From Streptomyces plumbidurans (GTDB taxonomy: Bacteria; Actinomycetota; Actinomycetes; Streptomycetales; Streptomycetaceae): DNA of 47,097 bases. A program made the translations under genes and the position numbers. How positions within the stretch are numbered: the first letter of the stretch is position 1; each line of letters begins with the position of its first letter. The notes under the pieces are model-generated. The model searched no databases, had not been told where the DNA came from, and saw nothing but the letters and a program-made list of their open reading frames with translations. The stretch is taken from NCBI RefSeq assembly GCF_019857225.1, contig NZ_JAFJSY010000049.1, positions 1 to 47,097 of the forward strand, read 5' to 3'. Shown one piece after another: positions 8,008 through 16,299 of this stretch.

Positions 8008-9950
8008 GTCAGAAACTCCTTCGTGGCCAGCGGACGGTTCACGATGCGGATGTCCCCGACGTTGCCGTGGAAGACGATGTCGATCTGGCCCGCGTACTCA
8101 TGGCCGCCCACCAGCCAGGGCAGCCCGAGCGACGTGAGGCCGTGCGACTCCCGGTTCGGGTTGTCGACCACGGGGGCGCTCTCGACGTACAGCCGCGTGC
8201 GGTGGCTGTCGTTGACCACCGCGAGGTGCCACCACTTGAGTTCCACGAGGCCGTGGCCCCAGTTGGTCGTCGGGTAGGTGTTGTTCAGCGGATAGTGGTT
8301 GAACTGCGGCTCGCGTCCGTTGTTCGAGATGGCGAGCTGGACCAGGGGTTCGCCCGGATCGGTGTTCCTGCCGTGTTTGCCGGCCGCCTCGGCCGAGCCC
8401 CGGCGGCTGAGTATCGCCGCCCAGCCGTTCTTTCCGGCGTCCCAGTCCAGCGGCATCATCACGAACGTCTCGATGGTGTACCCGGACCTGAACGTCTCCT
8501 CGTTGAGAGGAGCGTGGGCTCCGGTGGTGAGGTAGGTGCCGTGGAGCGGGTTCCTGCCGCCGGCGAACTTCAGGCTCGCGTGGCCGGGTTGGTCGGGGTG
8601 ATGGTCGGCGGACCAGGTCAGCGCGTCGGCGGCCGTGCCCGGCACGGTGGCCACCGTCAGGTCGTTGCCCCTGCCGGACAGGTCGCGGATCGTCTCGCCC
8701 GTGGTGAGCGGCGTGCCGGGCTTGCCCTGTCCGTCGAAACGCCAGTACGCCACCGTGCCCTTGACGAGTTCCCTTGCGGCGGGCCTGGAGGGCCGCACCG
8801 GAACCGGAATGAATCCGGAGAACCGCTTCTCGAAATCGATGGCGATGGAGAAGTCGTCAACGGGGCCGGTGATCCGGGCGTGTTCGGCCGCCAGTTCGGT
8901 GCGGGACTCCGGATCCTGCGCCAGGATCCAGGGATTGATCGTCTCGACGTCGATCGTGTCGCGGGCCAGGTCGAAGTGGTACAGCCGGATCATGCCGCCA
9001 CCGCCGAAGTAGCGGTTCTGGTAGTTGGTGATGTGCATGTGTACGTCGTTGCCGGCGGCGTTCTTCTTGTTCGTACGGCCCGAGGGCCAGTAGTGGCCGT
9101 TGAGGGTGAGGAAGATCTGGTCGTTCTCGTTGATGAGCCGGTCCCAGATCGTCTTGCCGTAGTCGGAGAGCGCGGCGTTGTTCTCCGGATCGCCTGACTC
9201 GTACGGGAAAACGTTGTCATCGTAGTCTGAGTAGACGATGTCGTGCGCCGTGAGGATGACGGGCATCCTGGGGTGCGCCTTGATGACGTCGTTGGCCCAC
9301 TCGAAGCCCTGGTCGGTCGTGCGCCAGTCCAGAGCCAGCACCAGCCACGAGCGCCCGGCCGCCTGGAAGACGTGGGCGGTGTTGTAGCCGGTCGCGTCCG
9401 CCCCCGCGAACGTCTTCGCGCGCTTGAACCGCTGAGGGCCCAGCGTCTGCAGGTAGGGGGTGTCACCACGGCTGTCGTCACCGGACACGTCGTGGTTGCC
9501 GGCCACCACGCTGTACGCGGCACCATGCGAGTCCAGCAGGGCGAACGCCTTGTCGACCTGCTGGAACGACGACGCGTCGGCGTCCTGGGTCAGGTCACCG
9601 AGGTGCGCCATGAAGACGATGTTGTGGGTGGAGTCCTTGCTGTTGTCGATGATGTAGCGGAACGACTCCTCCTGCGGCGTGCGGTTGACGCTGTCCTGGC
9701 TGCCCCAGTACAGGAACTGGGTGTCCGGCATGACCGCGAGCGTGAACTGGAGGGCGTCCGGGTCCGGTCTCCACGGGCCGACCTTGCCGCCCCTGCCGGC
9801 GTCCGCGGCGAAAGCGGGTGCGGCGCCGAGCGCGGACGTACCGGCGCCCAGGGCCGCCGTTCCGGCCCCGGCCAGTGCCGCGTTGCGCAGAAAGCCTCGC
9901 CGGCTGTGACCGGCCGAACCCTCTGACGGGGCGTCACCATGAGTACACAT
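7998..9950 (-). CDS. Tat-exported metallophosphoesterase with C-terminal LamG-like domain
   Basis: The 650-residue protein begins with a twin-arginine signal (SRRGFLRNAALAG, followed by an Ala-rich stretch ending APAFA), so it should be exported folded. Residues about 65-350 are a calcineurin-like phosphoesterase: AVMPDTQ replaces the usual DxH, followed by LGDLTQ, AGNHD, TAHD and NGHYW, which carry the dimetal ligands. Residues about 395-645 resemble a LamG/concanavalin jelly roll, a likely carbohydrate- or surface-binding module. The ATG at 9950 has GGAAGAGG upstream. The likely role is an extracellular phosphodiesterase or phosphatase; the substrate is unknown. The gene ends inside a triplicated repeat just before a hairpin terminator. 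Confidence 0.88.
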   Translation of the reverse strand: MCTHGDAPSEGSAGHSRRGFLRNAALAGAGTAALGAGTSALGAAPAFAADAGRGGKVGPWRPDPDALQFTLAVMPDTQFLYWGSQDSVNRTPQEESFRYIIDNSKDSTHNIVFMAHLGDLTQDADASSFQQVDKAFALLDSHGAAYSVVAGNHDVSGDDSRGDTPYLQTLGPQRFKRAKTFAGADATGYNTAHVFQAAGRSWLVLALDWRTTDQGFEWANDVIKAHPRMPVILTAHDIVYSDYDDNVFPYESGDPENNAALSDYGKTIWDRLINENDQIFLTLNGHYWPSGRTNKKNAAGNDVHMHITNYQNRYFGGGGMIRLYHFDLARDTIDVETINPWILAQDPESRTELAAEHARITGPVDDFSIAIDFEKRFSGFIPVPVRPSRPAARELVKGTVAYWRFDGQGKPGTPLTTGETIRDLSGRGNDLTVATVPGTAADALTWSADHHPDQPGHASLKFAGGRNPLHGTYLTTGAHAPLNEETFRSGYTIETFVMMPLDWDAGKNGWAAILSRRGSAEAAGKHGRNTDPGEPLVQLAISNNGREPQFNHYPLNNTYPTTNWGHGLVELKWWHLAVVNDSHRTRLYVESAPVVDNPNRESHGLTSLGLPWLVGGHEYAGQIDIVFHGNVGDIRIVNRPLATKEFLTAR

Positions 9951-10249
9951 AAAGGCCTCTTCCGAGTGGGTCGTCGAACAGCGACGACGCTACTCAGCGG
10001 CGGCCCCGACCGGGCGGACGACAGATGACAAACGGAGATCAGCTGTTTCCCGGAAAGGGGAGCCGATGTCGGACGATGGCCAGGAACTGACCTCTCGGTG
10101 AGCGGAAGATGGCGAGAAGGTGCGGCATGGCCCGGTCACGTGCTGTGTTCGGAGCCGACGTAACAAGCCACGCCGTCGACTGTTCGGACGGGGTGGATTC
10201 GTCCAGTGTCGAGGGATACTGTCCGCCGTTTCCGGAGAGGAAGGTCACC
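9951..10249. other. Divergent intergenic region of 299 bp
   Basis: This separates the minus-strand phosphoesterase from the plus-strand RibD-like gene and should hold both promoters. GATACT at about 10215-10220 could be a -10 element for the plus-strand gene, but I see no matching -35 box. No repeat or hairpin stands out. Confidence 0.4.
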
Positions 10250-10819
10250 GTGCGTAAGATCATCAATTCCACTTACGTCACCCTGGACGGCGTGATCCAG
10301 AACCCCCAGGACTGGCCGTCGACGGGCGGTTTCGGGGAGAAGGGGAACGACATCCAGCTGAAGCTGCTGGAGAACAGCGACGCGGTGCTGATGGGACGCC
10401 ATACATACGACAGTTTCGCCGCCGTGTGGCCCGTCCTGGCCGGTATCCCCATCGGAGACCGGATGAACGCGCTGCCGAAGTACGTCGTGTCGACAACCCT
10501 CACCGACCCGGCGTGGAACAACACCACCGTCATCGACCGCGACCCGATCGACACCATCGCCGAACTGAAGCAGAAGCCCGGTGCGCACATCGTGCAGTAC
10601 GGTTTCGGCCGGCTCGCGCACGAACTCATGGCGAACGGGCTCCTGGACGAACTGCACCTGTGGGTGCATCCGTTCATTCTCGGCACCGGCACGGGCACCA
10701 GCGATCTTCTTTTCCGGTCCGGAGCCACCGCCACGTTCGATCTGGTCGACACGGTCCGCGTGGACAGCGGGATCGTCCTGCTCACCTACCGAACTCGGCC
10801 TGCTGAAAGGGCAGTTTGA
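10250..10819 (+). CDS. Dihydrofolate reductase / RibD C-terminal family protein
   Basis: The 189-residue cytoplasmic protein begins MRKIINSTYVTLDGVIQNP, the typical opening of stand-alone RibD_C (YyaP/YwjB-like) reductases. It contains LMGRHTYDSF and the NADPH-contacting VQYGFGRLAHELMANGLLDE, then LHLWVHPFILGTG. Members fold like dihydrofolate reductase; most have no proven substrate. GTG at 10250 is chosen because GGAGAGGAAGG lies 6-16 nt upstream; the frame is open further but without family sequence. The stop touches the next gene, an acetyltransferase, so the two are probably co-transcribed. Confidence 0.85.
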   Translation: MRKIINSTYVTLDGVIQNPQDWPSTGGFGEKGNDIQLKLLENSDAVLMGRHTYDSFAAVWPVLAGIPIGDRMNALPKYVVSTTLTDPAWNNTTVIDRDPIDTIAELKQKPGAHIVQYGFGRLAHELMANGLLDELHLWVHPFILGTGTGTSDLLFRSGATATFDLVDTVRVDSGIVLLTYRTRPAERAV

Positions 10820-10821
10820 CC

Positions 10822-11328
10822 GTGGACACCGACAGGCTCGTCAAGCGTCTGAGCGTGCCCGAGGGTTGGGACGCCCCGCGGGAGCTGACCTTCGAGGACA
10901 TCCGGGCCGACGCGCTGACCCGTGACCACCTCGACGACGACGTCCGTGGCATCAACGCAAGCCTCGACATCATCCGCCGTACGCGTGGCGGCTCCTGGCC
11001 GGTCGAAGCGGTCACCGCCGACTTCAATTTCGTCGACCTCGTCTGGCACGAATGCGAATTCCGCGAGGGGGAGTCGTTCGCCTATGCCGTGTACGACTCC
11101 GGCGACCACTATCTCGGCTGCTGCTACCTGTACCCGATGGGCCGGCGGACCCCTCTCACCGAGGACAAGCTCGAGTACGACGTCGACGTGAGTTGGTGGG
11201 TGACCCCTGAGGCCTACGAACGCGGCCACTACGTCACGCTCTACCGGGCACTGCGCCATTGGATCGCCACCAACTTCCCCTTCGTCAAGCCGTACTACTC
11301 CAACAGGGAGGTTCCGGCCGACGGCTGA
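10822..11328 (+). CDS. GNAT-family N-acetyltransferase
   Basis: The protein is about 168 residues. Its central region (FAYAVYDSGDHYLGCCYLYPM, then YDVDVSWWVTPEAYERGHY) matches the beta-strand core of Gcn5-related acetyltransferases, which move acetyl from acetyl-CoA to an amine. The classic acetyl-CoA loop R/Q-x2-G-x-G/A is degenerate, so this is a diverged member. Two starts are possible: GTG at 10822, used here, or TTG at 10816 overlapping the stop of the preceding gene. A GAAAGGG box lies 11 or 5 nt upstream respectively. Translational coupling to the reductase gene is likely. The substrate is unknown. Confidence 0.7.
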   Translation: MDTDRLVKRLSVPEGWDAPRELTFEDIRADALTRDHLDDDVRGINASLDIIRRTRGGSWPVEAVTADFNFVDLVWHECEFREGESFAYAVYDSGDHYLGCCYLYPMGRRTPLTEDKLEYDVDVSWWVTPEAYERGHYVTLYRALRHWIATNFPFVKPYYSNREVPADG

Positions 11329-11430
11329 ACAGGCCACCCACGTCGAGGCGTACGCCGCGACCCCGACCGGTAACTCGGCGCACGGCATTGCCGGTTGACG
11401 TGCCACGGCGGACCTCGGTTTGCTGGCACG

Positions 11431-11883
11431 ATGAACGACCTTCGTGTCCGAGCGGTGGACGATGACGCCTCGATCCGCGACTGGCAGTACGTCCACAACC
11501 TGATCATCCCGGGCGACGTGCTGTCACTCGACGACGTTCGTGCCCGCACCGGCCGCAATCGTATGGAGGTGGCCCACCTCGGCGACGTCCTGATCGGCTG
11601 CACCACCGTGCGCCCGCCGACCGAGGACAATGGCGCCACCGCGACCGTCATCGCCCGGGTCCTGCCCGAACACCGCCGCCGCGGCCTCGGCACGCGACTC
11701 TACGAGCGCGCCCTGGGGCAGGCCCGTGCGCTGGACGCCGAGGTGATCGAGACCGTGGTACTGGCCTCGAACACGGACGGCCTGCGCTTCGCCGAGCGGC
11801 ACGGCTTCGTCGAACTCGAGCGCTATCTGCTGCGCGAGGGCGACACCGTGCCCTGGATCGACCTCCGTCTGGCCCGGACATGA
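11431..11883 (+). CDS. GNAT-family N-acetyltransferase
   Basis: The 150-residue protein is a standard single-domain GNAT enzyme. ARVLPEHRRRGLGTRLYERA carries the acetyl-CoA pyrophosphate loop (RRRGLG), followed by VLASNTDGLRFAERHGFVEL, the usual beta5/alpha4 end. ATG at 11431 begins just before the first strand (LRVRAVDDDASIRDWQ). Its TGA overlaps the next ATG as ATGA, so it is translationally coupled to the MBL-fold hydrolase. The acceptor amine cannot be predicted. Confidence 0.85.
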   Translation: MNDLRVRAVDDDASIRDWQYVHNLIIPGDVLSLDDVRARTGRNRMEVAHLGDVLIGCTTVRPPTEDNGATATVIARVLPEHRRRGLGTRLYERALGQARALDAEVIETVVLASNTDGLRFAERHGFVELERYLLREGDTVPWIDLRLART

Positions 11884-12578
11884 TGGTGCGCCGGCTCGAT
11901 CTGGGGTACTTCGTCCGGCCCGCGTCGGAGGCCGGTGGCCCGCATCCAAGGGTCGAACCCGTGCTTGCCTATCTGGTGCAGCACGAGCAGGGCCTGATCC
12001 TCTTCGACACCGGCATCGGCAACGCGGACCCGGAGACCGAAGCCCACTACCGCCCCCGGCGCCGAGACCTCCGGGATGCCTTGTCGGCGGCGGGAGTTGG
12101 CCTCGAGGACATCGCCCTCGTCGCCAACTGCCACCTTCACTTCGACCATTGCGGCGGCAATCCGCTCCTGGGTGGCAAACCCATCCTGGTCCAGAACGCC
12201 GAACTGACCACCGCACGCAACGGCGACTACACCTTCGATGAGCTGATTGATTTCCCCACCGCCACCTACGAGGAACTCACCGGCGAGACGGAGGTCTGGC
12301 CGGGCGTCTGGATCATTCCGACACCCGGACACACCCAGGGGCATCAGTCGCTCGTCCTACGCCGGACCGACGGCACCGTCGTCCTCGCCGGCCAGGCACA
12401 CGACTTCGCCTCCCACTTCGCCTCCGACCAACTGGCCCGCCAGGCGGCACTGCACGGCGTGGAGCATCCGCTGCCCCCTTACCCGCACTGGCTGGAGCGA
12501 CTCGCCGAATTCGACCCGCGCCGCGTCCTCTTCGCCCACGACTGCTCGGTCTGGGAACCGGCGCAGGGCGTTTTCTAG
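11880..12578 (+). CDS. MBL-fold metallohydrolase (N-acyl homoserine lactonase-like)
   Basis: The 232-residue protein carries the dizinc metallo-beta-lactamase signature in NCHLHFDHCGG (HxHxDH), plus PTPGHTQGHQSL and later FAHDC for the remaining ligands. Its length and the LFDTGIGN opening resemble the lactonase subgroup (AiiA/AttM-like), which opens lactone rings. The subgroup also contains unrelated hydrolases, so quorum quenching is only one possibility. Its start overlaps the stop of the acetyltransferase gene. It converges on the kinase gene, with only 5 bp between them. Confidence 0.85.
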   Translation: MMVRRLDLGYFVRPASEAGGPHPRVEPVLAYLVQHEQGLILFDTGIGNADPETEAHYRPRRRDLRDALSAAGVGLEDIALVANCHLHFDHCGGNPLLGGKPILVQNAELTTARNGDYTFDELIDFPTATYEELTGETEVWPGVWIIPTPGHTQGHQSLVLRRTDGTVVLAGQAHDFASHFASDQLARQAALHGVEHPLPPYPHWLERLAEFDPRRVLFAHDCSVWEPAQGVF

Positions 12579-12583
12579 GCACG

Positions 12584-13120
12584 TCAACAGGACCCCGTCC
12601 GTTCCCGTACCGTGTCGAACAGGGCCTCCACCACTTCGGTCAGCGGCCTGGATGCGTCGATGACGGCCGCTCCCCGGCTTTCGTGAATCGCTCGCATCCG
12701 GGGGTTCCATTTCAACGCGGCTGCGAGTTCTTCGGGATGCCGGCCGAACGCGTTGTTGGTGCGCGTCGCGAGCCGGTGGCGGAGGGTGTCCTCGTCGATC
12801 ACCAGGCACACGGTGAGGTCGAAGAGATCGCGGACATCAGCCTCGTTCTCCGCCGACCCGCACAGGAACGCGGTGCGGGTACGGGACTGTCCGGCGAGGG
12901 CCTCCACGCGCTCACGGACGATCACCCATCCGTAACGGTCCAGCCAGCCCCCGGGGACTGGGTCCGGCGGATTCGCGACGACCTCACCGCTGACCCGGTC
13001 GGCCCAGCGGTTGAAGCCGTCCTCGTCGGTGTCGAGCGCGAAGTACCCACGCGTACGCAGCAGTTCGCAGACCGTGGACTTGCCGGTTCCTGAATTGCCC
13101 GTCACCCACACCAACGCCAT
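12584..13120 (-). CDS. P-loop kinase-like AAA family protein
   Basis: The 178-residue protein opens MALVWVTGNSGTGKSTVCEL, a Walker A motif from about residue 8. It continues with FALDTDEDGFNRW, which resembles the substrate-binding DxD segment of small-molecule or adenylate-like kinases. IDEDTLRHRLATRTNNAFGR is a likely LID segment with arginines. Such proteins phosphorylate small metabolites or antibiotics; none can be named. The frame is open 10 codons upstream to 13150, but the ATG at 13120 places the P-loop at the usual distance. Confidence 0.75.
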   Translation of the reverse strand: MALVWVTGNSGTGKSTVCELLRTRGYFALDTDEDGFNRWADRVSGEVVANPPDPVPGGWLDRYGWVIVRERVEALAGQSRTRTAFLCGSAENEADVRDLFDLTVCLVIDEDTLRHRLATRTNNAFGRHPEELAAALKWNPRMRAIHESRGAAVIDASRPLTEVVEALFDTVRERTGSC

Positions 13121-13150
13121 GCCGTCAGCGTAGACATGCCCCGTGCCCAT

Positions 13151-13189
13151 CCGCTGCCTGCGCCCGTCCGGGACCGCCGCAGGCAGCGG
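13151..13189 (-). terminator. Hairpin terminator after the minus-strand FG-GAP gene
   Basis: The arms CCGCTGCCTGCG (13151-13162) and CGCAGGCAGCGG (13178-13189) form a perfect 12-bp stem with a 15-nt loop. It lies between the FG-GAP gene and the kinase gene. Confidence 0.65.
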
Positions 13190-13208
13190 GCGTACGCGCG
13201 TCGTACGG

Positions 13209-14594
13209 TCAGCGGTGGAAGGCGGAGCCCAGTTGCGCGCCGTTCGTGGGAGCGGCCAGCGTGCCCGGTCCGAAGCTCACCGATCCGTCGGCGGTGACTC
13301 CGGAGGTGCCGGCGGGAAGGACCCACACCGAGCCGGAGCCGGTGTTCTCACCCGGTGCGGAGACGACGACGTACCCGGGGACGACGGCCGTGGCCCCGCC
13401 GAAGCGGTCGTTCTCCTCGGCCGATCCCGGCAACCCGGCCGTGTTCTGTGTGAACGCCTGCGCCCCCGTGCCGGTAAGGCCGGCCTCGCTGCCCTTCAGG
13501 ACGACGAACATGCCGGCGTCCTTCGTGGTGCCGACGTCCTCCCCGGGTACGCCGGTGACGATGTCGGCGTAGCCGTCCTGGTCGACGTCGGCGACCGAGA
13601 CGTCACTGCCGAAGCGGTCGCCGCTCTCGTCGGTGCCCGGGACGTCGGGGGAGTCCTGGCCGAGCAGGGTGGCTCTGGGCGCCAGTCCGTCCGGGGTGCC
13701 CCGCACCACTCCCACCAGGCCGCCGGCGCCCGACGTGCTGCGCCCGAAGACGACGTCCTGGCGTCCGTCGCCGTCGATGTCGCCGAGACCGAGGCTGTCC
13801 ACCGATCCGGTGTCGGGGGAGGCGATGCCCGGTCCGGCCACGAGACCGGATGCCGTGCCCCTGAACAGTCGCAGGCGGGGCGCTGACGAAGCCGACACGC
13901 CGCTGCTGACGACCAGATCGGTGATGCCGTCGCCGTCCAGGTCGCCTGCCGTCATCGCGTACAGGCGGGCGTCCGCGCCGGCGACAGCGCTGCCGCGGGC
14001 GGGCCCGGCGGCGCGGTCGAAGGGGCCGTAAAGCACGCGGTCGTCGGTGACCAGGTCCATGTGTCCGTCGCCGTCGAAGTCCCCGGCGCGGGTGGGTGAC
14101 GTGCCCTGGACGGTGGTGGTGGCCGTGGCGAGTCCGCCGGCGCTTCCCCACAGGATGGTGTAGCGGCCGACGTTCTGCGCGTCGCCGATGTCCTCGCCGG
14201 GGGAGGAGACGACGAGGTCGGTGTAGCCGTCCGAGTCGAGGTCGGCCGCCGTGAGGCTGCTGCCGAAGCGGTCGTCCGGCTCCGCGGTGCCCGGTACTCC
14301 GTAGCGGTTCTGGCTGACCAGTTGGCGCTTGACGCCGTTGGGGCCTTCGGCCATTCCGTAGTCGACGGCGATGTACCCGGCGCCGGCCTCGCCGTTGACG
14401 GTGCCTCCGGGGGCACCGATGGCGACGTCGGCGTATCCGTCGCCGTCGAAGTCGGCACGAACGGATGCGGTGTTGCCGGACACGTGGGCGTCCGGCGCGC
14501 TGCCGTCGGTCCGGGGCGCGGCCAACGCCGGTCCCGTGATGGCGGCGAGGGCCATCGCTGCGATCACGGGCAGCGGGCATCTTCGAAGGTGCAA
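13209..14594 (-). CDS. Secreted FG-GAP/integrin-alpha-like repeat protein
   Basis: The 461-residue protein has a Sec-type signal peptide (LPVIAAMALAAITGPALA). It then carries repeated FG-GAP blades with calcium loops such as DFDGDGYADVAIGAPGG, DLDSDGYTDLVVSSPGED and DIDGDGRQDVVFG. About seven blades are expected, making an extracellular beta-propeller. The TTG start at 14594 has GAGGGG six bases upstream and gives a normal-length signal; no ATG gives a complete one. The gene is divergent from two tandem paralogues on the plus strand. Such proteins are common in Streptomyces; the ligand is unknown. Confidence 0.85.
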   Translation of the reverse strand: MHLRRCPLPVIAAMALAAITGPALAAPRTDGSAPDAHVSGNTASVRADFDGDGYADVAIGAPGGTVNGEAGAGYIAVDYGMAEGPNGVKRQLVSQNRYGVPGTAEPDDRFGSSLTAADLDSDGYTDLVVSSPGEDIGDAQNVGRYTILWGSAGGLATATTTVQGTSPTRAGDFDGDGHMDLVTDDRVLYGPFDRAAGPARGSAVAGADARLYAMTAGDLDGDGITDLVVSSGVSASSAPRLRLFRGTASGLVAGPGIASPDTGSVDSLGLGDIDGDGRQDVVFGRSTSGAGGLVGVVRGTPDGLAPRATLLGQDSPDVPGTDESGDRFGSDVSVADVDQDGYADIVTGVPGEDVGTTKDAGMFVVLKGSEAGLTGTGAQAFTQNTAGLPGSAEENDRFGGATAVVPGYVVVSAPGENTGSGSVWVLPAGTSGVTADGSVSFGPGTLAAPTNGAQLGSAFHR

Positions 14595-14820
14595 GGCGAA
14601 CCCCTCACGGTCGGCGGGTGAACGGCAGGTGTCTGCGCATGGCAACAGACAAGACCTACCGGGGGTGTGCTTGGTTGTAGCGGTCGCCGGGTGCGTCCTT
14701 CTCGTCCGCCGAAAAAACCTCGCCGACCTGCACAACCCTTTGCGCCCTCCGTGAGTCTTGCGGGCGCTGTTCATGACAGCGCCATGCCAGGTCCTGTTTC
14801 ACGCCTCTCTGGAGTAGCTC

Positions 14821-16255
14821 GTGCGCAAACGCACTCTGCTGATGTCCGCAACCCTGCTCGCCTCCGGCCTCACGCCCCTGGCCCTGGCGAGTGCCGAGGC
14901 CGCCGCCGGCACTTCGGGTGACATCAACAAGGACGGTTACCGCGACGTCGTCGTCTCCGCGCCGGACGCCGCGGTGGCGGGTCACGCGAAGGCCGGCGCC
15001 GTCGTCGTGTTCTACGGCACGGCGCACGGTGTCGATCCCTCCAGACGCACCGTCCTGACCCAGAACTCCGCCGGAGTACCGGGAACGGCCGAGGCCGGGG
15101 ACCGCTTCGGCGCGGCCGTCGTCATGTCCGACCTCAACCGGGACGGCTACAGCGACCTCGTGGTGGGCTCACCCGGTGAGGACGTCGCCGGGGACGACGG
15201 CGGCGGCTCGGTCACCGTCGTCTACGGCACCTCTTCCGGCCTGACCAAGGCGAAGTCGGTCGAGGACCCGTGGCCGTCGTCCCACGACGCCTACGGACGG
15301 ACGCTGGCCGTGGGCACGTACAACGGCCTGAACCCCGTCAACGACGGCAAGCTCTCCATCGCCGTCGGCGCCAACGACGCCGAAGTCACGTTCGTTCCGG
15401 CCGACTTGTCCCGGCAGACGGGCACTTCGGGAAATGGGTTCGACTTCAACCCCGCGTACGGCATCGTCGCGCTGACCGCGATCGACCTGCCCAACTCCGA
15501 CGACGACCGGCTGATCGCGCACGGCCGGGGGGTCTCGGACGGCGGCTGGGGCTACGACGGCACCGGCGACGACCCGCACGCCCACCTCGCCGACCCGGCC
15601 GGATTCGAAGGCACCGACCTTCCCGCGGGCACCACGTCCGCGGTGGGGGACCTGGACGGCAACGGCTCCCCCGACCTCGTCATCGGCAACCCCGAGGACC
15701 CCTCGCAGAGTTCGGACACCGCGCTGGGCGGCCAGGTCACCATCTACTACAACGCCGGGTACTCGGGCACCCCGAGCCGGATCCAGACCATCACGCAGGA
15801 CACTCCCGGGGTGCCCGGTTCCGGCGAGGCGAAGGACCGCTTCGGTGCCTCGGTCGCGATCGGTGACACCGACAAGGACGGCCGCGCCGACCTCGTGATC
15901 GGCACCCCGGGCGAGAACGGCGCAAGCGGCGCAGTCACCGTCGTACGCGGCACCACGGGAGAGCTGGACGTCGCCCACGCCCGCACCTGGACGCAGAACA
16001 CCGCCGGTGTGCCGGGCGGTTCGGAGACCGGCGACACCTTCGGGTCGGCCGTGCGGATCGTCGACACCAACAAGGACGGTTACGCGGACCTCGTCGTCGG
16101 CGCCTCGGGAGAACGGCGGCGCGGGAGCCCTGTGGTCCCTGCGCGGCTCCGCCACGTCCGTCACCGCGACCGGCTCGGTCAGCGTCAGCACCGGCGGAGC
16201 GGGCCTCGGCTCGGCGGGCGCCGCCCACCTCGCAAGCGTGGTGACCGGTCCGTGA
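14821..16255 (+). pseudogene. Secreted FG-GAP repeat protein, frameshifted near its 3' end
   Basis: A GTG start with GGAG six bases upstream opens a signal peptide (LLMSATLLASGLTPLALA) and FG-GAP blades: DINKDGYRDVVVSAP, DLNRDGYSDLVVGSPGED, DTDKDGRADLVIGTPGEN. At about 16108-16114 the frame is lost in the last blade. The expected continuation (ENGGAGALWSLRGSATS, ending at the TGA at 16253) lies in another frame. Comparing with the paralogues, a loss of two bases (one GA of a GAGA run) explains it. Corrected length would be about 478 residues, matching its 461- and 500-residue relatives. Without correction the frame runs through the stop region and into the next gene. A sequencing error, a real mutation or a slippery GA run are all possible. 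Confidence 0.8.
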
Positions 16256-16299
16256 CGCACACCCGCCCCGCCCCCTCCACCCCTGATTCCGGAGCCGTC

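Noticed and set aside
10039..10272. A 77-codon minus-strand frame in the phosphoesterase/RibD-like gap
   Set aside because: It overlaps the start of the RibD-like gene, has no clear ribosome site and no family resemblance.
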